From positions 1,736,001 to 1,800,000 of the forward strand of contig NC_018010.1 in NCBI RefSeq assembly GCF_000265405.1: DNA of 64,000 nucleotides. Reading direction: 5' to 3'. The translations under genes were made by a program, and so were the position numbers. This DNA is from Belliella baltica DSM 15883 (GTDB taxonomy: Bacteria; Bacteroidota; Bacteroidia; Cytophagales; Cyclobacteriaceae). How positions within the stretch are numbered: the first letter of the stretch is position 1; the number at the start of each line of letters is the position of its first letter. Below the pieces are notes generated by a model, which saw nothing but the letters and a program-made list of their open reading frames with translations, was not told the DNA's origin and searched no databases. Of this stretch, positions 17,010 through 26,910 are shown in pieces.

Positions 17010-18470
17010 ATGAAGATATTAAAAGACATACTCTATAAAGTTTCACTCAATTCTACCATAGGAAATATGGATAGGAGAATCAGTGAGCTTGTTTTTGATA
17101 GCCGAAAGGTGGTTGAGGACAGTGTCTTTGTTGCCATCAGCGGAACACAGGTTGATGGTCATGTCTTTATCGATGCAGCCTTGGACAAGGGAGCAAAAGT
17201 GATCGTTTGCGAGACTTTACCGGAAGTTCTACATGAAGAAATCACCTACGTTCAAGTGGTGAATTCAGCCCGAGCATTGGGCATCATGGCTGCTAATTAT
17301 TATGAAAATCCATCTGAAAAGTTGAAGATCGTGGCGGTGACGGGTACCAATGGTAAAACCACAACCGCCACACTTCTCTATCAGTTGTTTATAGAAATGG
17401 GCTATGTCGTTGGCCTTTTGTCCACTGTGGAAAATAAGATCAGCGGTAAAGTTATTCCATCCACACACACCACCCCAGATGCTTTGAGCATGCAAAGTTT
17501 GCTCAAAGAAATGGTTGATGAAGGTTGTACGCATTGTTTTATGGAAGCAAGTTCGCATGCAATCGTTCAGGAAAGAACAGCAGGAATCAAATTGACCGGA
17601 GCTGTTTTTACCAATATCACACATGATCATTTGGACTATCACGGGACTTTTGACGAGTACATCAAAGCGAAGAAAAAACTGTTTGATGAATTGCCGAAAG
17701 ATGCCTTTGCTCTCATCAATGCGGATGACAAAAGAGCCATGGTGATGCTCCAAAATACCAAAGCAACACGCCAGTCTTTTGGGTTGAAATATCCCGCAGA
17801 TTTCAAAGCGAAAATCCTCACCAATGCACTTGAAGGTTTAGAGTTGGATATCAATGGAAGGCAAGTTTGGTTTCGCATGATTGGCGAATTCAATGCTTAC
17901 AATCTTCTTGGTGTTTTGGCAACCGCCGTTTTACTTGGAGAGGATGAGGAAGAAATCCTGATGCAACTTTCTAAGGTAGAAGGTGCTCAAGGAAGATTTG
18001 ATAAAATAGCTATAGCAGGGATTACTGCAATCGTCGATTATGCGCATACGCCGGATGCTTTGGAAAATGTACTCAAAACCATTCAGGGTGTTCGTTCTGG
18101 AGGTGAGCAAGTAATTACAATAGTTGGATGTGGCGGAAACCGAGATAAAACCAAACGTCCTATTATGGCGAAAATCGCCACGCAATTGAGCGATAAGGTT
18201 ATTCTGACTTCTGACAATCCACGTGATGAAGATCCAATGACAATATTGAAAGAAATGGAAGCAGGAATTAATCCTGTTGATTTCAAAAAAACCATGATTA
18301 TCGAGGATAGGAGAGAAGCCATCAAGACAGCAGGAATCATGGCAAATAAGGGAGATATTATTCTGATTGCCGGTAAAGGGCATGAAACCTATCAAGAAAT
18401 TAAAGGTGTGAAACACCTTTTTGATGACAGGGCAGTGGTGAAGGAATTGTTAAACCTATTGAACCAATAA
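17010..18470 (+). CDS. murE: UDP-MurNAc-tripeptide ligase MurE
   Basis: 486 residues. It adds the third amino acid to UDP-MurNAc-L-Ala-D-Glu using ATP in the cytoplasm. It has an N-terminal UDP-binding domain, an ATP loop GTNGKTT (112-118), HTTPDAL, a central ligase domain with [11 protein letters not shown], and a C-terminal domain with DNPR (402-405). In characterised enzymes DNPR marks meso-diaminopimelate specificity, so the wall is predicted to be DAP type. It starts immediately after the ftsI stop. Confidence 0.97.
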   Translation: MKILKDILYKVSLNSTIGNMDRRISELVFDSRKVVEDSVFVAISGTQVDGHVFIDAALDKGAKVIVCETLPEVLHEEITYVQVVNSARALGIMAANYYENPSEKLKIVAVTGTNGKTTTATLLYQLFIEMGYVVGLLSTVENKISGKVIPSTHTTPDALSMQSLLKEMVDEGCTHCFMEASSHAIVQERTAGIKLTGAVFTNITHDHLDYHGTFDEYIKAKKKLFDELPKDAFALINADDKRAMVMLQNTKATRQSFGLKYPADFKAKILTNALEGLELDINGRQVWFRMIGEFNAYNLLGVLATAVLLGEDEEEILMQLSKVEGAQGRFDKIAIAGITAIVDYAHTPDALENVLKTIQGVRSGGEQVITIVGCGGNRDKTKRPIMAKIATQLSDKVILTSDNPRDEDPMTILKEMEAGINPVDFKKTMIIEDRREAIKTAGIMANKGDIILIAGKGHETYQEIKGVKHLFDDRAVVKELLNLLNQ

Positions 18471-18474
18471 AAAG

Positions 18475-19686
18475 ATGTTATACCCAATTTTCGAATATTT
18501 CGACCAAGTATTGGATATCCCAGGAACGGGTGTGTTTCGCTATATCTCTTTCAGAGCAGGGATGGCAGCGCTTGTTTCTTTGATCATCACAATCACTTTT
18601 GGGAAGAATATTATCAATTGGATCAGAAATAAGCAGATTGGTGAGACGGTAAGGGACTTGGGTCTGGAAGGTCAAAATGAGAAAAAAGGCACACCAACAA
18701 TGGGTGGTTTGATGATCATGGCAGGGATTATTATCCCGACTTTACTCTTCGCCAATATCAACAATATTTACATCATTCTTTTGCTGATAACTACCGTTTG
18801 GTTAGGAGGAATTGGCTTCTTGGATGATTATATTAAGGTTTTCAGAAAAAATAAGGAAGGTTTAGCTGGAAGGTTCAAAATCATTGGACAGATAGTCATT
18901 GGAATTGTTGTTGGTGCTACGCTTTATTTTCATGAAGGAGTTGTCGTTCGTGAATTCACCAATCCTGTATCTATCGAACAGGGAATGGTAGAAACTCCTG
19001 CATTCAAGGATGTAAAGACGATGAAGACGACCATTCCTTTTATGAAGGATAATGAGTTGAATTACGAGAAGATTTTCGGATTCTTGGGAGATTCAGCTAC
19101 ACCGATTTTCTACATTCTAATCGTGATTTTCATCGTGACAGCAGTATCCAATGGTGCGAATATCACAGATGGAATTGACGGACTTGCAGCGGGAACTTCA
19201 GCTATTATTGGGTTGACGATTGCGATTTTCGCCTACATTTCTGGCAACGCTATATTTTCTCAATACTTGAATGTTTTCTTCATTCCGAATTCTGGCGAAT
19301 TGGTAATTTTCTGTGCTGCTTTTGTCGGCGCTTGTGTCGGTTTCTTGTGGTACAATTCCTACCCAGCACAGGTTTTTATGGGAGATACTGGAAGTTTGAT
19401 GTTGGGTGGAGTGATTGCTGTTTTGTCTTTTGCTTTAAGAAAAGAATTATTGATCCCTGTGCTTTGTGGAATTTTCGTGATAGAAAATGCATCTGTAATC
19501 ATTCAGGTATCCTATTTTAAATATACCAAGAAAAAATACGGGGAAGGTAGGAGAGTATTCTTAATGTCTCCATTGCATCACCATTATCAAAAGAAAAATA
19601 TTCACGAAGCGAAGATTGTGACGAGGTTTTGGATTCTAGGAATTCTACTTGCCATTATCACCCTTGCAACATTGAAATTAAGATAA
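18475..19686 (+). CDS. mraY: Phospho-MurNAc-pentapeptide translocase MraY
   Basis: 403 residues with about ten membrane helices. It transfers phospho-MurNAc-pentapeptide to undecaprenyl phosphate, giving lipid I. Family motifs present are KGTPTMGGL (about 66-74), LDDYIK (about 118), [12 protein letters not shown] (about 228-239), FMGDTGSL, and the final [11 protein letters not shown]. An insert of about 60 residues between helices 4 and 5 (near 160-200) makes it longer than the roughly 360 residues of E. coli MraY, as is usual in Bacteroidota. Confidence 0.97.
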   Translation: MLYPIFEYFDQVLDIPGTGVFRYISFRAGMAALVSLIITITFGKNIINWIRNKQIGETVRDLGLEGQNEKKGTPTMGGLMIMAGIIIPTLLFANINNIYIILLLITTVWLGGIGFLDDYIKVFRKNKEGLAGRFKIIGQIVIGIVVGATLYFHEGVVVREFTNPVSIEQGMVETPAFKDVKTMKTTIPFMKDNELNYEKIFGFLGDSATPIFYILIVIFIVTAVSNGANITDGIDGLAAGTSAIIGLTIAIFAYISGNAIFSQYLNVFFIPNSGELVIFCAAFVGACVGFLWYNSYPAQVFMGDTGSLMLGGVIAVLSFALRKELLIPVLCGIFVIENASVIIQVSYFKYTKKKYGEGRRVFLMSPLHHHYQKKNIHEAKIVTRFWILGILLAIITLATLKLR

Positions 19687-19687
19687 T

Positions 19688-21040
19688 ATGAATAAGAAGA
19701 TAGTCATACTAGGAGCCGGAGAAAGTGGTTTGGGAGCAGCATTGCTCGCAAAGCAGCAGGGTTATGCGGTATGGGTATCGGATATGGCAATGATAAGTGA
19801 TGCCAGAAAATCCATTTTGGTCGAAGCTGAGATTCCTTTTGAAGAGGGAAAACATACGGAGGAAAAAATTCTCTCTGCAGATGAAGTAATTAAAAGTCCT
19901 GGCATTCCTTCCAAAGCACCGATTGTGAAAGCAATTGTGGAAAAAGGTATTCCTGTGATAGATGAATTGGAATTTGCCTTCAGATTTTCTAAAGGAAAAG
20001 TAATTGCAATCACCGGAACTAACGGAAAAACCACCACAACTCTATTGACTTACCATTTGCTTCAAAAAGCAGGTTTGGACGTGGGTTTGGCAGGAAATGT
20101 CGGTAAAAGCTGGGCAGGTCAGTTGGTGGAGCAAGACAGAGCATGGTGGGTGATTGAGGTGAGCAGTTTTCAGATTGATGGTTTTGTAGATTTCAAGCCT
20201 GCTATCGCGATCTTGACTAACATCACTCCTGATCATTTGGATCGATATGATTACAAACTGGAAAATTACATCGCTTCAAAAGTGTCTTTATTCAAAAATA
20301 TGGAATCCGATGATCTAGCGATCTATTACGCTGATGATTTGAATATTCACAATGGCTTGGTAAAAGCGCCAATTTCAGCAAGTTTAGCCACCATCTCAAC
20401 TTCAAAACCTGTCGAAAAAGGTGGTTATTTCAATGGAAATACAATTTTGCTAAAGCATGCTGGAAGGTCGATGAAAATTGAAAGTTCAGAAGTAGTGCTC
20501 AAGGGAGCGCATAACATGCAAAATGTGATGTGTGCAGTATTGGCAGCATTGGCAGTAGGCGCTGAGGAAAAGCAAATTCTTGCTGGATTGAAAGATTTCA
20601 AAAATGCACCTCACAGAATGGAGTTTGTGGAAGAAATCAAAGGAATCACCTTTATCAATGACAGCAAAGGGACCAATGTCGATGCGACAGCATATGCATT
20701 GGAGAGTTTTGAGGAGTCTTTGGTTTGGATTGCAGGAGGAGTGGACAAAGGCAATGATTATTCAGTACTTTTTCCAGTAGTAGAAGATCAAGTGAAAGCC
20801 TTGATATGCTTGGGAGTTGACAATGAGAAATTGAAATCAGCTTTTGCAGGAAAAGTACAAAAGATAAAAGAAACAGAAGATATCGCTCAGGCAGTAGCTT
20901 GGGGTTTGGAATATGGTGAAAGGGGAGATGTCGTATTGCTGTCACCGGCATGTGCGAGTTTTGACCTTTTTAAAAATTACGAAGACAGAGGAGATCAGTT
21001 CAAATCTGCTGTGAAAGCATTAAAAAGTAAGCAATCATGA
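19688..21040 (+). CDS. murD: UDP-MurNAc-L-alanine:D-glutamate ligase MurD
   Basis: 450 residues. It adds D-glutamate to UDP-MurNAc-L-alanine. The N-terminal Rossmann segment is VILGAGESGLGAALLA, the ATP loop is [11 protein letters not shown] (about 112-122), TNITPDHLDRYD marks the central domain, and FINDSKGTNVDAT and SPACASFDLFKNYEDRGDQF mark the C-terminal domain. It begins 1 nt after the mraY stop and overlaps ftsW by 4 nt. Confidence 0.97.
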   Translation: MNKKIVILGAGESGLGAALLAKQQGYAVWVSDMAMISDARKSILVEAEIPFEEGKHTEEKILSADEVIKSPGIPSKAPIVKAIVEKGIPVIDELEFAFRFSKGKVIAITGTNGKTTTTLLTYHLLQKAGLDVGLAGNVGKSWAGQLVEQDRAWWVIEVSSFQIDGFVDFKPAIAILTNITPDHLDRYDYKLENYIASKVSLFKNMESDDLAIYYADDLNIHNGLVKAPISASLATISTSKPVEKGGYFNGNTILLKHAGRSMKIESSEVVLKGAHNMQNVMCAVLAALAVGAEEKQILAGLKDFKNAPHRMEFVEEIKGITFINDSKGTNVDATAYALESFEESLVWIAGGVDKGNDYSVLFPVVEDQVKALICLGVDNEKLKSAFAGKVQKIKETEDIAQAVAWGLEYGERGDVVLLSPACASFDLFKNYEDRGDQFKSAVKALKSKQS

Positions 21041-22212
21041 TGAACGCAGCGAAGAAATTTGTAGATGAAAATTTGAAAGGCGACCCAATAATTTGGGGTA
21101 TCGTTATCATTTTGTCTATTATCAGTATGCTGGTCGTGTATTCAGCGACAGGTTCTCTTGCGTACAAATACCGCGGTGGAAATACCGAAAGCTACATCAT
21201 CAAACATGGCTTTTTGATTTTCATCAGTTTCGCAGTGATGTGGGCAGTGCATAAGATTCCTTATAAGACTTTCGGTCTTATTGGAAGAATGCTTTTGTTG
21301 GCCTCTATTCCCTTGTTGATTTTCACCTACTTCTTTGGCTCAAACATCAATGAAGCCAATAGATGGTTGACGATTCCTGTGATCGATCAGGCATTTCAGC
21401 CTTCAGATTTAGCAAAACTGGCTTTGATCGCTACGCTGGCAAGTTTGTTGGCAAGGAAGCAGCAAAATATCAGAGATTTCCAAAGAACATTCTTGCCAAT
21501 GATGATTGCGATCGGCATAGTCTGCGGACTAATCGGGATGGCGAATATGTCTACAGCAGTATTGCTTTTGGCTACTTGCTTATTGCTGATGTTTATCGGT
21601 CGAGTTCCGATGAGATTTATTGTCATGGTGCTTTTGATAGGTGGTCTGGCATTGACGACTTCGCTTTTGCTGGGTCAGCGTGGAGGAACATTTTTCTCCA
21701 GAATAGAAAATTTTGTCTCTGGAGATGAAATCCCATATCAAGCAGAGCAATCCTACATCGCCATTTCAACAGGTGGAATCACTGGTAAAGGGCCGGGAAA
21801 TTCTGAGCAAAGAAATTCACTTCCTCACCCGTATTCGGATTTCATCTATGCTATCATCATTGAAGAATATGGATTAGTAGGCGGAGCAACAGTATTGTTC
21901 CTCTACCTCGCCTTATTATATAGAGGAATGCGCATCGTCGCTTCTTCAACCAAACCTTTTGGAGGATTACTTTCTGCAGGTTTGAGTTTTGCCCTCGTCT
22001 TGCAAGCTATGGTCAATATGGCCGTTGCAGTTGGACTAGGGCCAATCACAGGTTTGCCACTTCCATTGCTCAGCATGGGAGGAACATCTTTGATTTTCAC
22101 AGGATTTTCACTTGGAATTATTCTGAGTGTCAGTCGCGGAGATCATGAAGATGCGGTGGAACCAATTGTTGAAGGAAATAACAGGCCAAGAAAAGCATTT
22201 CAACCAGCTTAA
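21037..22212 (+). CDS. ftsW: SEDS glycosyltransferase FtsW
   Basis: 391 residues, about ten membrane helices. It polymerises lipid II into septal glycan strands together with FtsI. SEDS-family text is clear: RWLTIPVIDQAFQPSDLAKLA near 108-128, SYIAISTGGITGKGPGNS near 240-257, HPYSDFIYAIIIEEYGLVGG, and GLPLPLLSMGGTSLI near the end. It overlaps the murD stop (ATGATGA). RodA is the only alternative, but the place between murD and murG settles FtsW. Confidence 0.96.
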   Translation: MMNAAKKFVDENLKGDPIIWGIVIILSIISMLVVYSATGSLAYKYRGGNTESYIIKHGFLIFISFAVMWAVHKIPYKTFGLIGRMLLLASIPLLIFTYFFGSNINEANRWLTIPVIDQAFQPSDLAKLALIATLASLLARKQQNIRDFQRTFLPMMIAIGIVCGLIGMANMSTAVLLLATCLLLMFIGRVPMRFIVMVLLIGGLALTTSLLLGQRGGTFFSRIENFVSGDEIPYQAEQSYIAISTGGITGKGPGNSEQRNSLPHPYSDFIYAIIIEEYGLVGGATVLFLYLALLYRGMRIVASSTKPFGGLLSAGLSFALVLQAMVNMAVAVGLGPITGLPLPLLSMGGTSLIFTGFSLGIILSVSRGDHEDAVEPIVEGNNRPRKAFQPA

Positions 22213-22250
22213 ATAAAAAGATTATCGCACATAAAGCAACATATAGAATC

Positions 22251-23333
22251 ATGATTAGCGGCGGGGGAACCGGAGGACATATTTATCCTGCGATCGCAAT
22301 TGCTAATGCCTGGAAGGAAAAATATCCTGACACAGATTTTCTATTTGTTGGTGCGGAAGGGAAAATGGAAATGCAAAAAGTCCCTGAAGCAGGCTATAAA
22401 ATCGAAGGATTGAAAGTAGCTGGACTGCAGAGAAGTTTGACTTTAGCCAATTTGAGTTTTCCATTTAAGTTGTTGAGAAGCTTACAAAAAGCAAAAGAGC
22501 TAGTCAAAAACTTTAAGCCGGATGCAGTGGTGGGTGTTGGCGGATATGCAAGTGGTCCATTGTTATATGCAGCCCAAAACCAAGGAATTCCGACGCTCCT
22601 ACAAGAGCAGAATTCTTATGCAGGTTTGACAAACAAGTTGCTTTCAAAGCGAGCAAAAAGAATTTGCGTAGCCTATCCAAATATGGGGAAATTTTTCCCT
22701 GCGGATCGATTGATATACACAGGGAATCCTGTGAGGAAAGACATCATGGAATTGGCTGGAAAGAAAGAAACTGCCATGGAGCATTTCGGACTAGAGTCAG
22801 GCAAAAAGACGCTTTTGGTATTGGGTGGAAGCTTGGGGGCAAGAACAATCAACCAAGCTATGCTTGCTGATATGAAAGCCCTTGAAGAAGGAGGTTACCA
22901 AGTGCTTTGGCAGTGTGGTCGTTTCTATTTCTCTGAAATGGAAACGCAAGTCAAATCTGCTGAATTGAAGCATATCCATGTTTTGGAATTTATTCGAGAA
23001 ATGGATTTGGCTTATGCAGCTGCCGATGTAGTCGTTTCTAGAGCTGGAGCTTTGTCTGTATCTGAATTAAGTTTGGTAGGAAAGCCGGTGGTTTTCATTC
23101 CTTCTCCGAATGTGGCAGAAGATCATCAGACTAAAAATGCGATGGCCTATGTCAGTCAAGATGCAGCAATTTTGCTAAAAGATTCACAGGCAATCGGTAA
23201 GCTAAAACTGACGGTAGATTCCATCATGAAAGATGAAAATAAAGCCGAGCACTTGGCTTCAAACATAAAAAAACTAGCAAAACCCAATGCGGCAAATGAA
23301 ATCATTGAAGCATTGGAACAAATCATAGTATGA
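22251..23333 (+). CDS. murG: UDP-GlcNAc:lipid I GlcNAc-transferase MurG
   Basis: 360 residues from the ATG at 22251. It converts lipid I to lipid II at the inner face of the membrane. It shows SGGGTGGHIYPAIA at the extreme N-terminus, VVGVGGYASGPLL, LLQEQNSYAGLTN, VLGGSLGAR and ADVVVSRAGALSVSEL. This ATG places the glycine loop at residue 3 and cuts most of the first beta strand. The reading frame stays open upstream, encoding KKIIAHKATYRI, which looks like the missing strand, but no ATG, GTG or TTG lies there. A non-standard start (for example ATT at 22221) is possible. Confidence 0.95.
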   Translation: MISGGGTGGHIYPAIAIANAWKEKYPDTDFLFVGAEGKMEMQKVPEAGYKIEGLKVAGLQRSLTLANLSFPFKLLRSLQKAKELVKNFKPDAVVGVGGYASGPLLYAAQNQGIPTLLQEQNSYAGLTNKLLSKRAKRICVAYPNMGKFFPADRLIYTGNPVRKDIMELAGKKETAMEHFGLESGKKTLLVLGGSLGARTINQAMLADMKALEEGGYQVLWQCGRFYFSEMETQVKSAELKHIHVLEFIREMDLAYAAADVVVSRAGALSVSELSLVGKPVVFIPSPNVAEDHQTKNAMAYVSQDAAILLKDSQAIGKLKLTVDSIMKDENKAEHLASNIKKLAKPNAANEIIEALEQIIV

Positions 23334-24724
23334 ATGTAAGAAAGCTTCATAGCGTCCATTTTCTAGGTATCGGTGGTATCGGCATGAGTGCTTTGGCCCG
23401 ATGGTTCAACCATCTTGGGATCAAAGTTTCTGGATACGATAAGACACCTTCTCCTTTGACCAAAAAGTTGGAAGAGGAAGGAATGGCTATTTCTTATGTG
23501 GATGCGATAGAAGAAATCCCAACTCAGGTCAAGGATTTCAAAGCTGATTCGCTGATTGTATGGACTCCTGCGATGCCAAAGGATTCTGCAGAGCTAAATT
23601 TCTTCCTGTCTGAAGGATACAACTTGAAAAAGCGAGCTGCTGTATTGGGATTGATTACTTCCGATATGCCGACCATCGCTGTGGCGGGCACACATGGAAA
23701 GACAACTACTTCTTCCATGATTGCGCATTTGCTCAAGTTTGGCGGGAAAAATATAGCGGCATTTTTGGGTGGAATTACTCAAAACTACGAGAGTAATTTG
23801 ATCCTTCATGATGAGTCCGAGGAAGATGCAACTGTGGTTGTGGAGGCGGATGAATTTGATCGCTCCTTCTTGCATTTGCATCCTAATGTAGCTGTTTTGA
23901 CCAGCGTAGATCCAGATCATTTGGATATCTATGGCGATGATAAAGTGATGTTGGAAGGCTTCAGTGCATTCATTGATTTGGTTGCGCCAAGTGGAAAGTT
24001 GTTTATTCATTCCAAAGCTTTTGCGAAGCTAGCCAAGGTAGATTACAAAGTACATTCAGTAACTGCATACGGAATCAACGCTGGAGCGATCCAAGCTACT
24101 AATGTAAAAGCTTTGCCAGGTCATTTTACCTTTGATTTTATCCGCGAGAATACAAGGATAGAAAATCTGGAATTGAGAATGCCAGGTTTTCACAATGTAG
24201 AAAATGCGATTCCAGCTATTGCTATTGCGATGGATTTTGGAATTGAAGAAGATAAAATCAGAGAAGGACTGAAGAGTTTCAAAGGTGTCAAAAGAAGATT
24301 TGAAATTCACGTCCAAGCTGATGATAAAGTATATATCGATGATTATGCCCATCATCCTGAGGAGATCAGAGCTTTTCTGAATTCAGTGAAAGCCATGTAT
24401 CCTGAAAAGAGATTGACGGCGATCTTTCAGCCACATTTATTCAGTAGAACAAGAGATTTTGCAGAAGGATTTTCTGAAAGTTTGTCGATTGCAGATGAGG
24501 TGGTCTTGTTGGATATCTACCCTGCAAGAGAGCAGCCGATTGAGGGTGTGACTTCAGGGATGTTGATGCCAAATATCACATCAGGAATGAAGTCGATTCA
24601 AAGTAAGGAAAATATCCTAACCTATTTGAATGTGAATAAGCCAGAGGTTTTGGTGACGCTAGGAGCTGGGGATATAGACAGATTGGTAGAACCGATTGCT
24701 AAATGGATGCGAAATGAAAACTAA
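23330..24724 (+). CDS. murC: UDP-MurNAc:L-alanine ligase MurC
   Basis: 464 residues. It adds the first amino acid, L-alanine, to UDP-MurNAc. It has HFLGIGGIGMSALARW at 9-24, the ATP loop VAGTHGKTTTSSM (about 118-130), VEADEFDRSFLHLHP, and DDYAHHPEEIRAFL in the C-terminal domain. Its ATG overlaps the murG stop by 4 nt. It is somewhat longer in the linker than E. coli MurC but otherwise normal. Confidence 0.97.
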   Translation: MNVRKLHSVHFLGIGGIGMSALARWFNHLGIKVSGYDKTPSPLTKKLEEEGMAISYVDAIEEIPTQVKDFKADSLIVWTPAMPKDSAELNFFLSEGYNLKKRAAVLGLITSDMPTIAVAGTHGKTTTSSMIAHLLKFGGKNIAAFLGGITQNYESNLILHDESEEDATVVVEADEFDRSFLHLHPNVAVLTSVDPDHLDIYGDDKVMLEGFSAFIDLVAPSGKLFIHSKAFAKLAKVDYKVHSVTAYGINAGAIQATNVKALPGHFTFDFIRENTRIENLELRMPGFHNVENAIPAIAIAMDFGIEEDKIREGLKSFKGVKRRFEIHVQADDKVYIDDYAHHPEEIRAFLNSVKAMYPEKRLTAIFQPHLFSRTRDFAEGFSESLSIADEVVLLDIYPAREQPIEGVTSGMLMPNITSGMKSIQSKENILTYLNVNKPEVLVTLGAGDIDRLVEPIAKWMRNEN

Positions 24725-25469
24725 TACAAAGAAATATATCGTCTTTACTATCATCTTGATGGTTTTGGTAGTCTTCATTGGCTTTGTGGAGAAAAAGCAT
24801 TCTGAGAAAAGATTGGCAAATATCCAAGTGAAAGTTAACGCAATAGCCGATGTGTATTTTGTAGATGAAAAGGAAATATTGGAGAAGTTAAAAACAGAAT
24901 TTCCACTTCTAAATACAGGAATTTCAATGACTGAATTGAATTTCAACAAAATTGAGAAAAAAGTTGAAAATCATCCATTCGTGAAGAATTCGGAAGTGTT
25001 TGCTGATTTGAAGGGAAATGTTTGGATTGAAATAGATCAGTATAAGCCAATGGCTAGAATCGTGAGGCCAATGGCAGCTGACGGCTATATTTCATCAGAA
25101 GGAATCATTCTTCCGACATCTCCAAGATATACTACAAGAGTATTGACTTTGGAAGGAGCATATGCAGAGCGATTGCTACAGGAAGAGGATTTGACTGAGA
25201 AACATTCTGATATTTTGGAATTGATCAGATTTATTGAAAAAGACGAGTTTTGGAAGGCTCAAATCACAGGATTGGAGATTACAAAAAAAGGAGATATCAA
25301 ATTATTCCAACAAGTGGGCAAGCAAGTCATAGAATTTGGTAACGCTCAGGATATCGAAGAGAAATTTAAAAAAATCATGCTTTTCTATGATGAAATTCTA
25401 CCAGCAAAAGGATGGAATACATATAGTAGAGTAAGTGTAAAATATAAGGATCAAATTATTTGTGAATAA
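24714..25469 (+). CDS. ftsQ: Cell division protein FtsQ
   Basis: 252 residues -1 from the ATG at 24714, which overlaps the murC end by 11 nt. A longer frame from 24696 adds six unlikely residues. It has a short cytoplasmic tail, one membrane helix (YIVFTIILMVLVVFIGFV, about 8-25), then a POTRA-like segment and the FtsQ beta domain (HPFVKNSEVFADLKGNVWIEI near 85-105). It lies in the classical murC-ftsQ-ftsA order. It links FtsL and FtsB-like partners in the divisome. Confidence 0.9.
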   Translation: MKTNTKKYIVFTIILMVLVVFIGFVEKKHSEKRLANIQVKVNAIADVYFVDEKEILEKLKTEFPLLNTGISMTELNFNKIEKKVENHPFVKNSEVFADLKGNVWIEIDQYKPMARIVRPMAADGYISSEGIILPTSPRYTTRVLTLEGAYAERLLQEEDLTEKHSDILELIRFIEKDEFWKAQITGLEITKKGDIKLFQQVGKQVIEFGNAQDIEEKFKKIMLFYDEILPAKGWNTYSRVSVKYKDQIICE

Positions 25470-25473
25470 TTGA

Positions 25474-26808
25474 ATGGCTATGGAAAATGACAAATTAATC
25501 GTAGGACTCGACATCGGGACGACCAAAATCTGCGCAATCATCGGGCGCAAAAATGAATTTGGTAAACTGGAAGTACTTGGTATGGGTAAAGCTGTGTCGG
25601 ATGGTGTCATCCGAGGAATAGTGACCAACATCGACAAGACCGTAAATGCAATTCAGAAAGCTGTTTCAGATGCATCTGATATGGCTGATGTGGATATTGC
25701 CGAGGTCATTGTTGGGATAGCTGGACAGCATATCAAAAGTACAGTTCACCATGGAGTGACGATTAGGCGTCAGAATCAGGATGAAATTACGATCGAAGAT
25801 GTCAGAGGACTTTCCAACGACATGGAGAATATTGTAGTTCCTCCAGGGAATTCTATCATTCACGTAATGCCACAGGATTATACAGTAGATTATGAAGATG
25901 GGATCAAAGATCCAGTTGGAATGTCTGGCTCTAGGTTGGAGGCTGATTTTCACATCATTACTGCACAGACCACTGCTATAAACAATATCAACAGATGTGT
26001 GAAAAGAGCCAATCTGATTTCTCAGGATTTGATCCTTGAACCATTGGCAAGTTCACTTTCTGTATTAGGAGATATTGACAAGGAAGCGGGTGTTTGCTTG
26101 GTAGATATCGGTGGGGGTACAACAGACATTGCCATTTTCTATGATAATATTATTCGCCATACTGCTGTCATTCCATTGGGTGGAAATATCATCACAACAG
26201 ATATAAAGGAAGGATGCATGGTCCTACATCATCAAGCGGAATTATTAAAGACCAAATTTGGAAAAGCCATAGCCGAAGAAGCCAATCCAAATGAAATCGT
26301 ATCAATTCCAGGACTGAGAAATAGACCTCCAAAAGAGATTTCAATCAGAAATCTTGCTGCCATTATTCAGGCAAGAATGGAGGAAATCATTGAGTACGTT
26401 CAAAATGAATTGGTCGCAAGTGGTCATTATAAAAAGCTCGCTGGTGGGATTGTGCTTACTGGTGGAGGGGCACAATTACAAGGTGTTGCGCAGCTATTTG
26501 AATACATGACAGGTTTGGATACAAGAATTGGATACCCTAACGAACACTTAGGTAAATGCAAAATTGAAGAAGTGAAAAGCCCGATGTATGCAACTACAGT
26601 AGGGCTTGTTTTGGCTGGCTTCAAGTCACTTGATGATAGGGAAACAGTCTATAACGAAAGATCTTTAGCCGTAGGGGCTAAGACTTCTGCACCTGTTGGT
26701 AAATCAGAGAGATTCCCAACATCAGGAGATAACTTATTCTCTAAAATCGGAAGCCGAATCAAAGATATCATCGGTGGAGATGTAGGAGACGAAGGAGGTA
26801 ATTACTAG
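25474..26808 (+). CDS. ftsA: Cell division protein FtsA
   Basis: 444 residues. An actin-like ATPase that tethers FtsZ to the membrane. Nucleotide-binding motifs are VGLDIGTTKICAIIG (about 10-24), VCLVDIGGGTTDIAIF (about 208-223) and GIVLTGGGAQLQGV (about 323-336). The 1C domain lies between about 85 and 170. The C-terminus (SKIGSRIKDIIGGD) could form the amphipathic membrane helix. It starts 4 nt after the ftsQ stop. Confidence 0.97.
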   Translation: MAMENDKLIVGLDIGTTKICAIIGRKNEFGKLEVLGMGKAVSDGVIRGIVTNIDKTVNAIQKAVSDASDMADVDIAEVIVGIAGQHIKSTVHHGVTIRRQNQDEITIEDVRGLSNDMENIVVPPGNSIIHVMPQDYTVDYEDGIKDPVGMSGSRLEADFHIITAQTTAINNINRCVKRANLISQDLILEPLASSLSVLGDIDKEAGVCLVDIGGGTTDIAIFYDNIIRHTAVIPLGGNIITTDIKEGCMVLHHQAELLKTKFGKAIAEEANPNEIVSIPGLRNRPPKEISIRNLAAIIQARMEEIIEYVQNELVASGHYKKLAGGIVLTGGGAQLQGVAQLFEYMTGLDTRIGYPNEHLGKCKIEEVKSPMYATTVGLVLAGFKSLDDRETVYNERSLAVGAKTSAPVGKSERFPTSGDNLFSKIGSRIKDIIGGDVGDEGGNY

Positions 26809-26822
26809 GGCTTATCGATTAT

Positions 26823-26855
26823 GGGGAGTTGAAAGATTTTGTCTTTCATTTCCCC
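26823..26855 (+). promoter_or_regulatory. Long hairpin between ftsA and ftsZ
   Basis: GGGGA-GT-TGAAAGA pairs with TCTTTCA-TT-TCCCC around a 5-nt loop, 14 nt after the ftsA stop and 55 nt before the ftsZ start. It is followed by TTCTTTAAAG, not a clean T run. It could set the FtsA/FtsZ ratio by processing or partial termination. Confidence 0.55.
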
Positions 26856-26910
26856 TTCTTTAAAGTCCTCAAAAATATATGAAAAACTAGTTCACCAAAA
26901 TAAATTTAAA

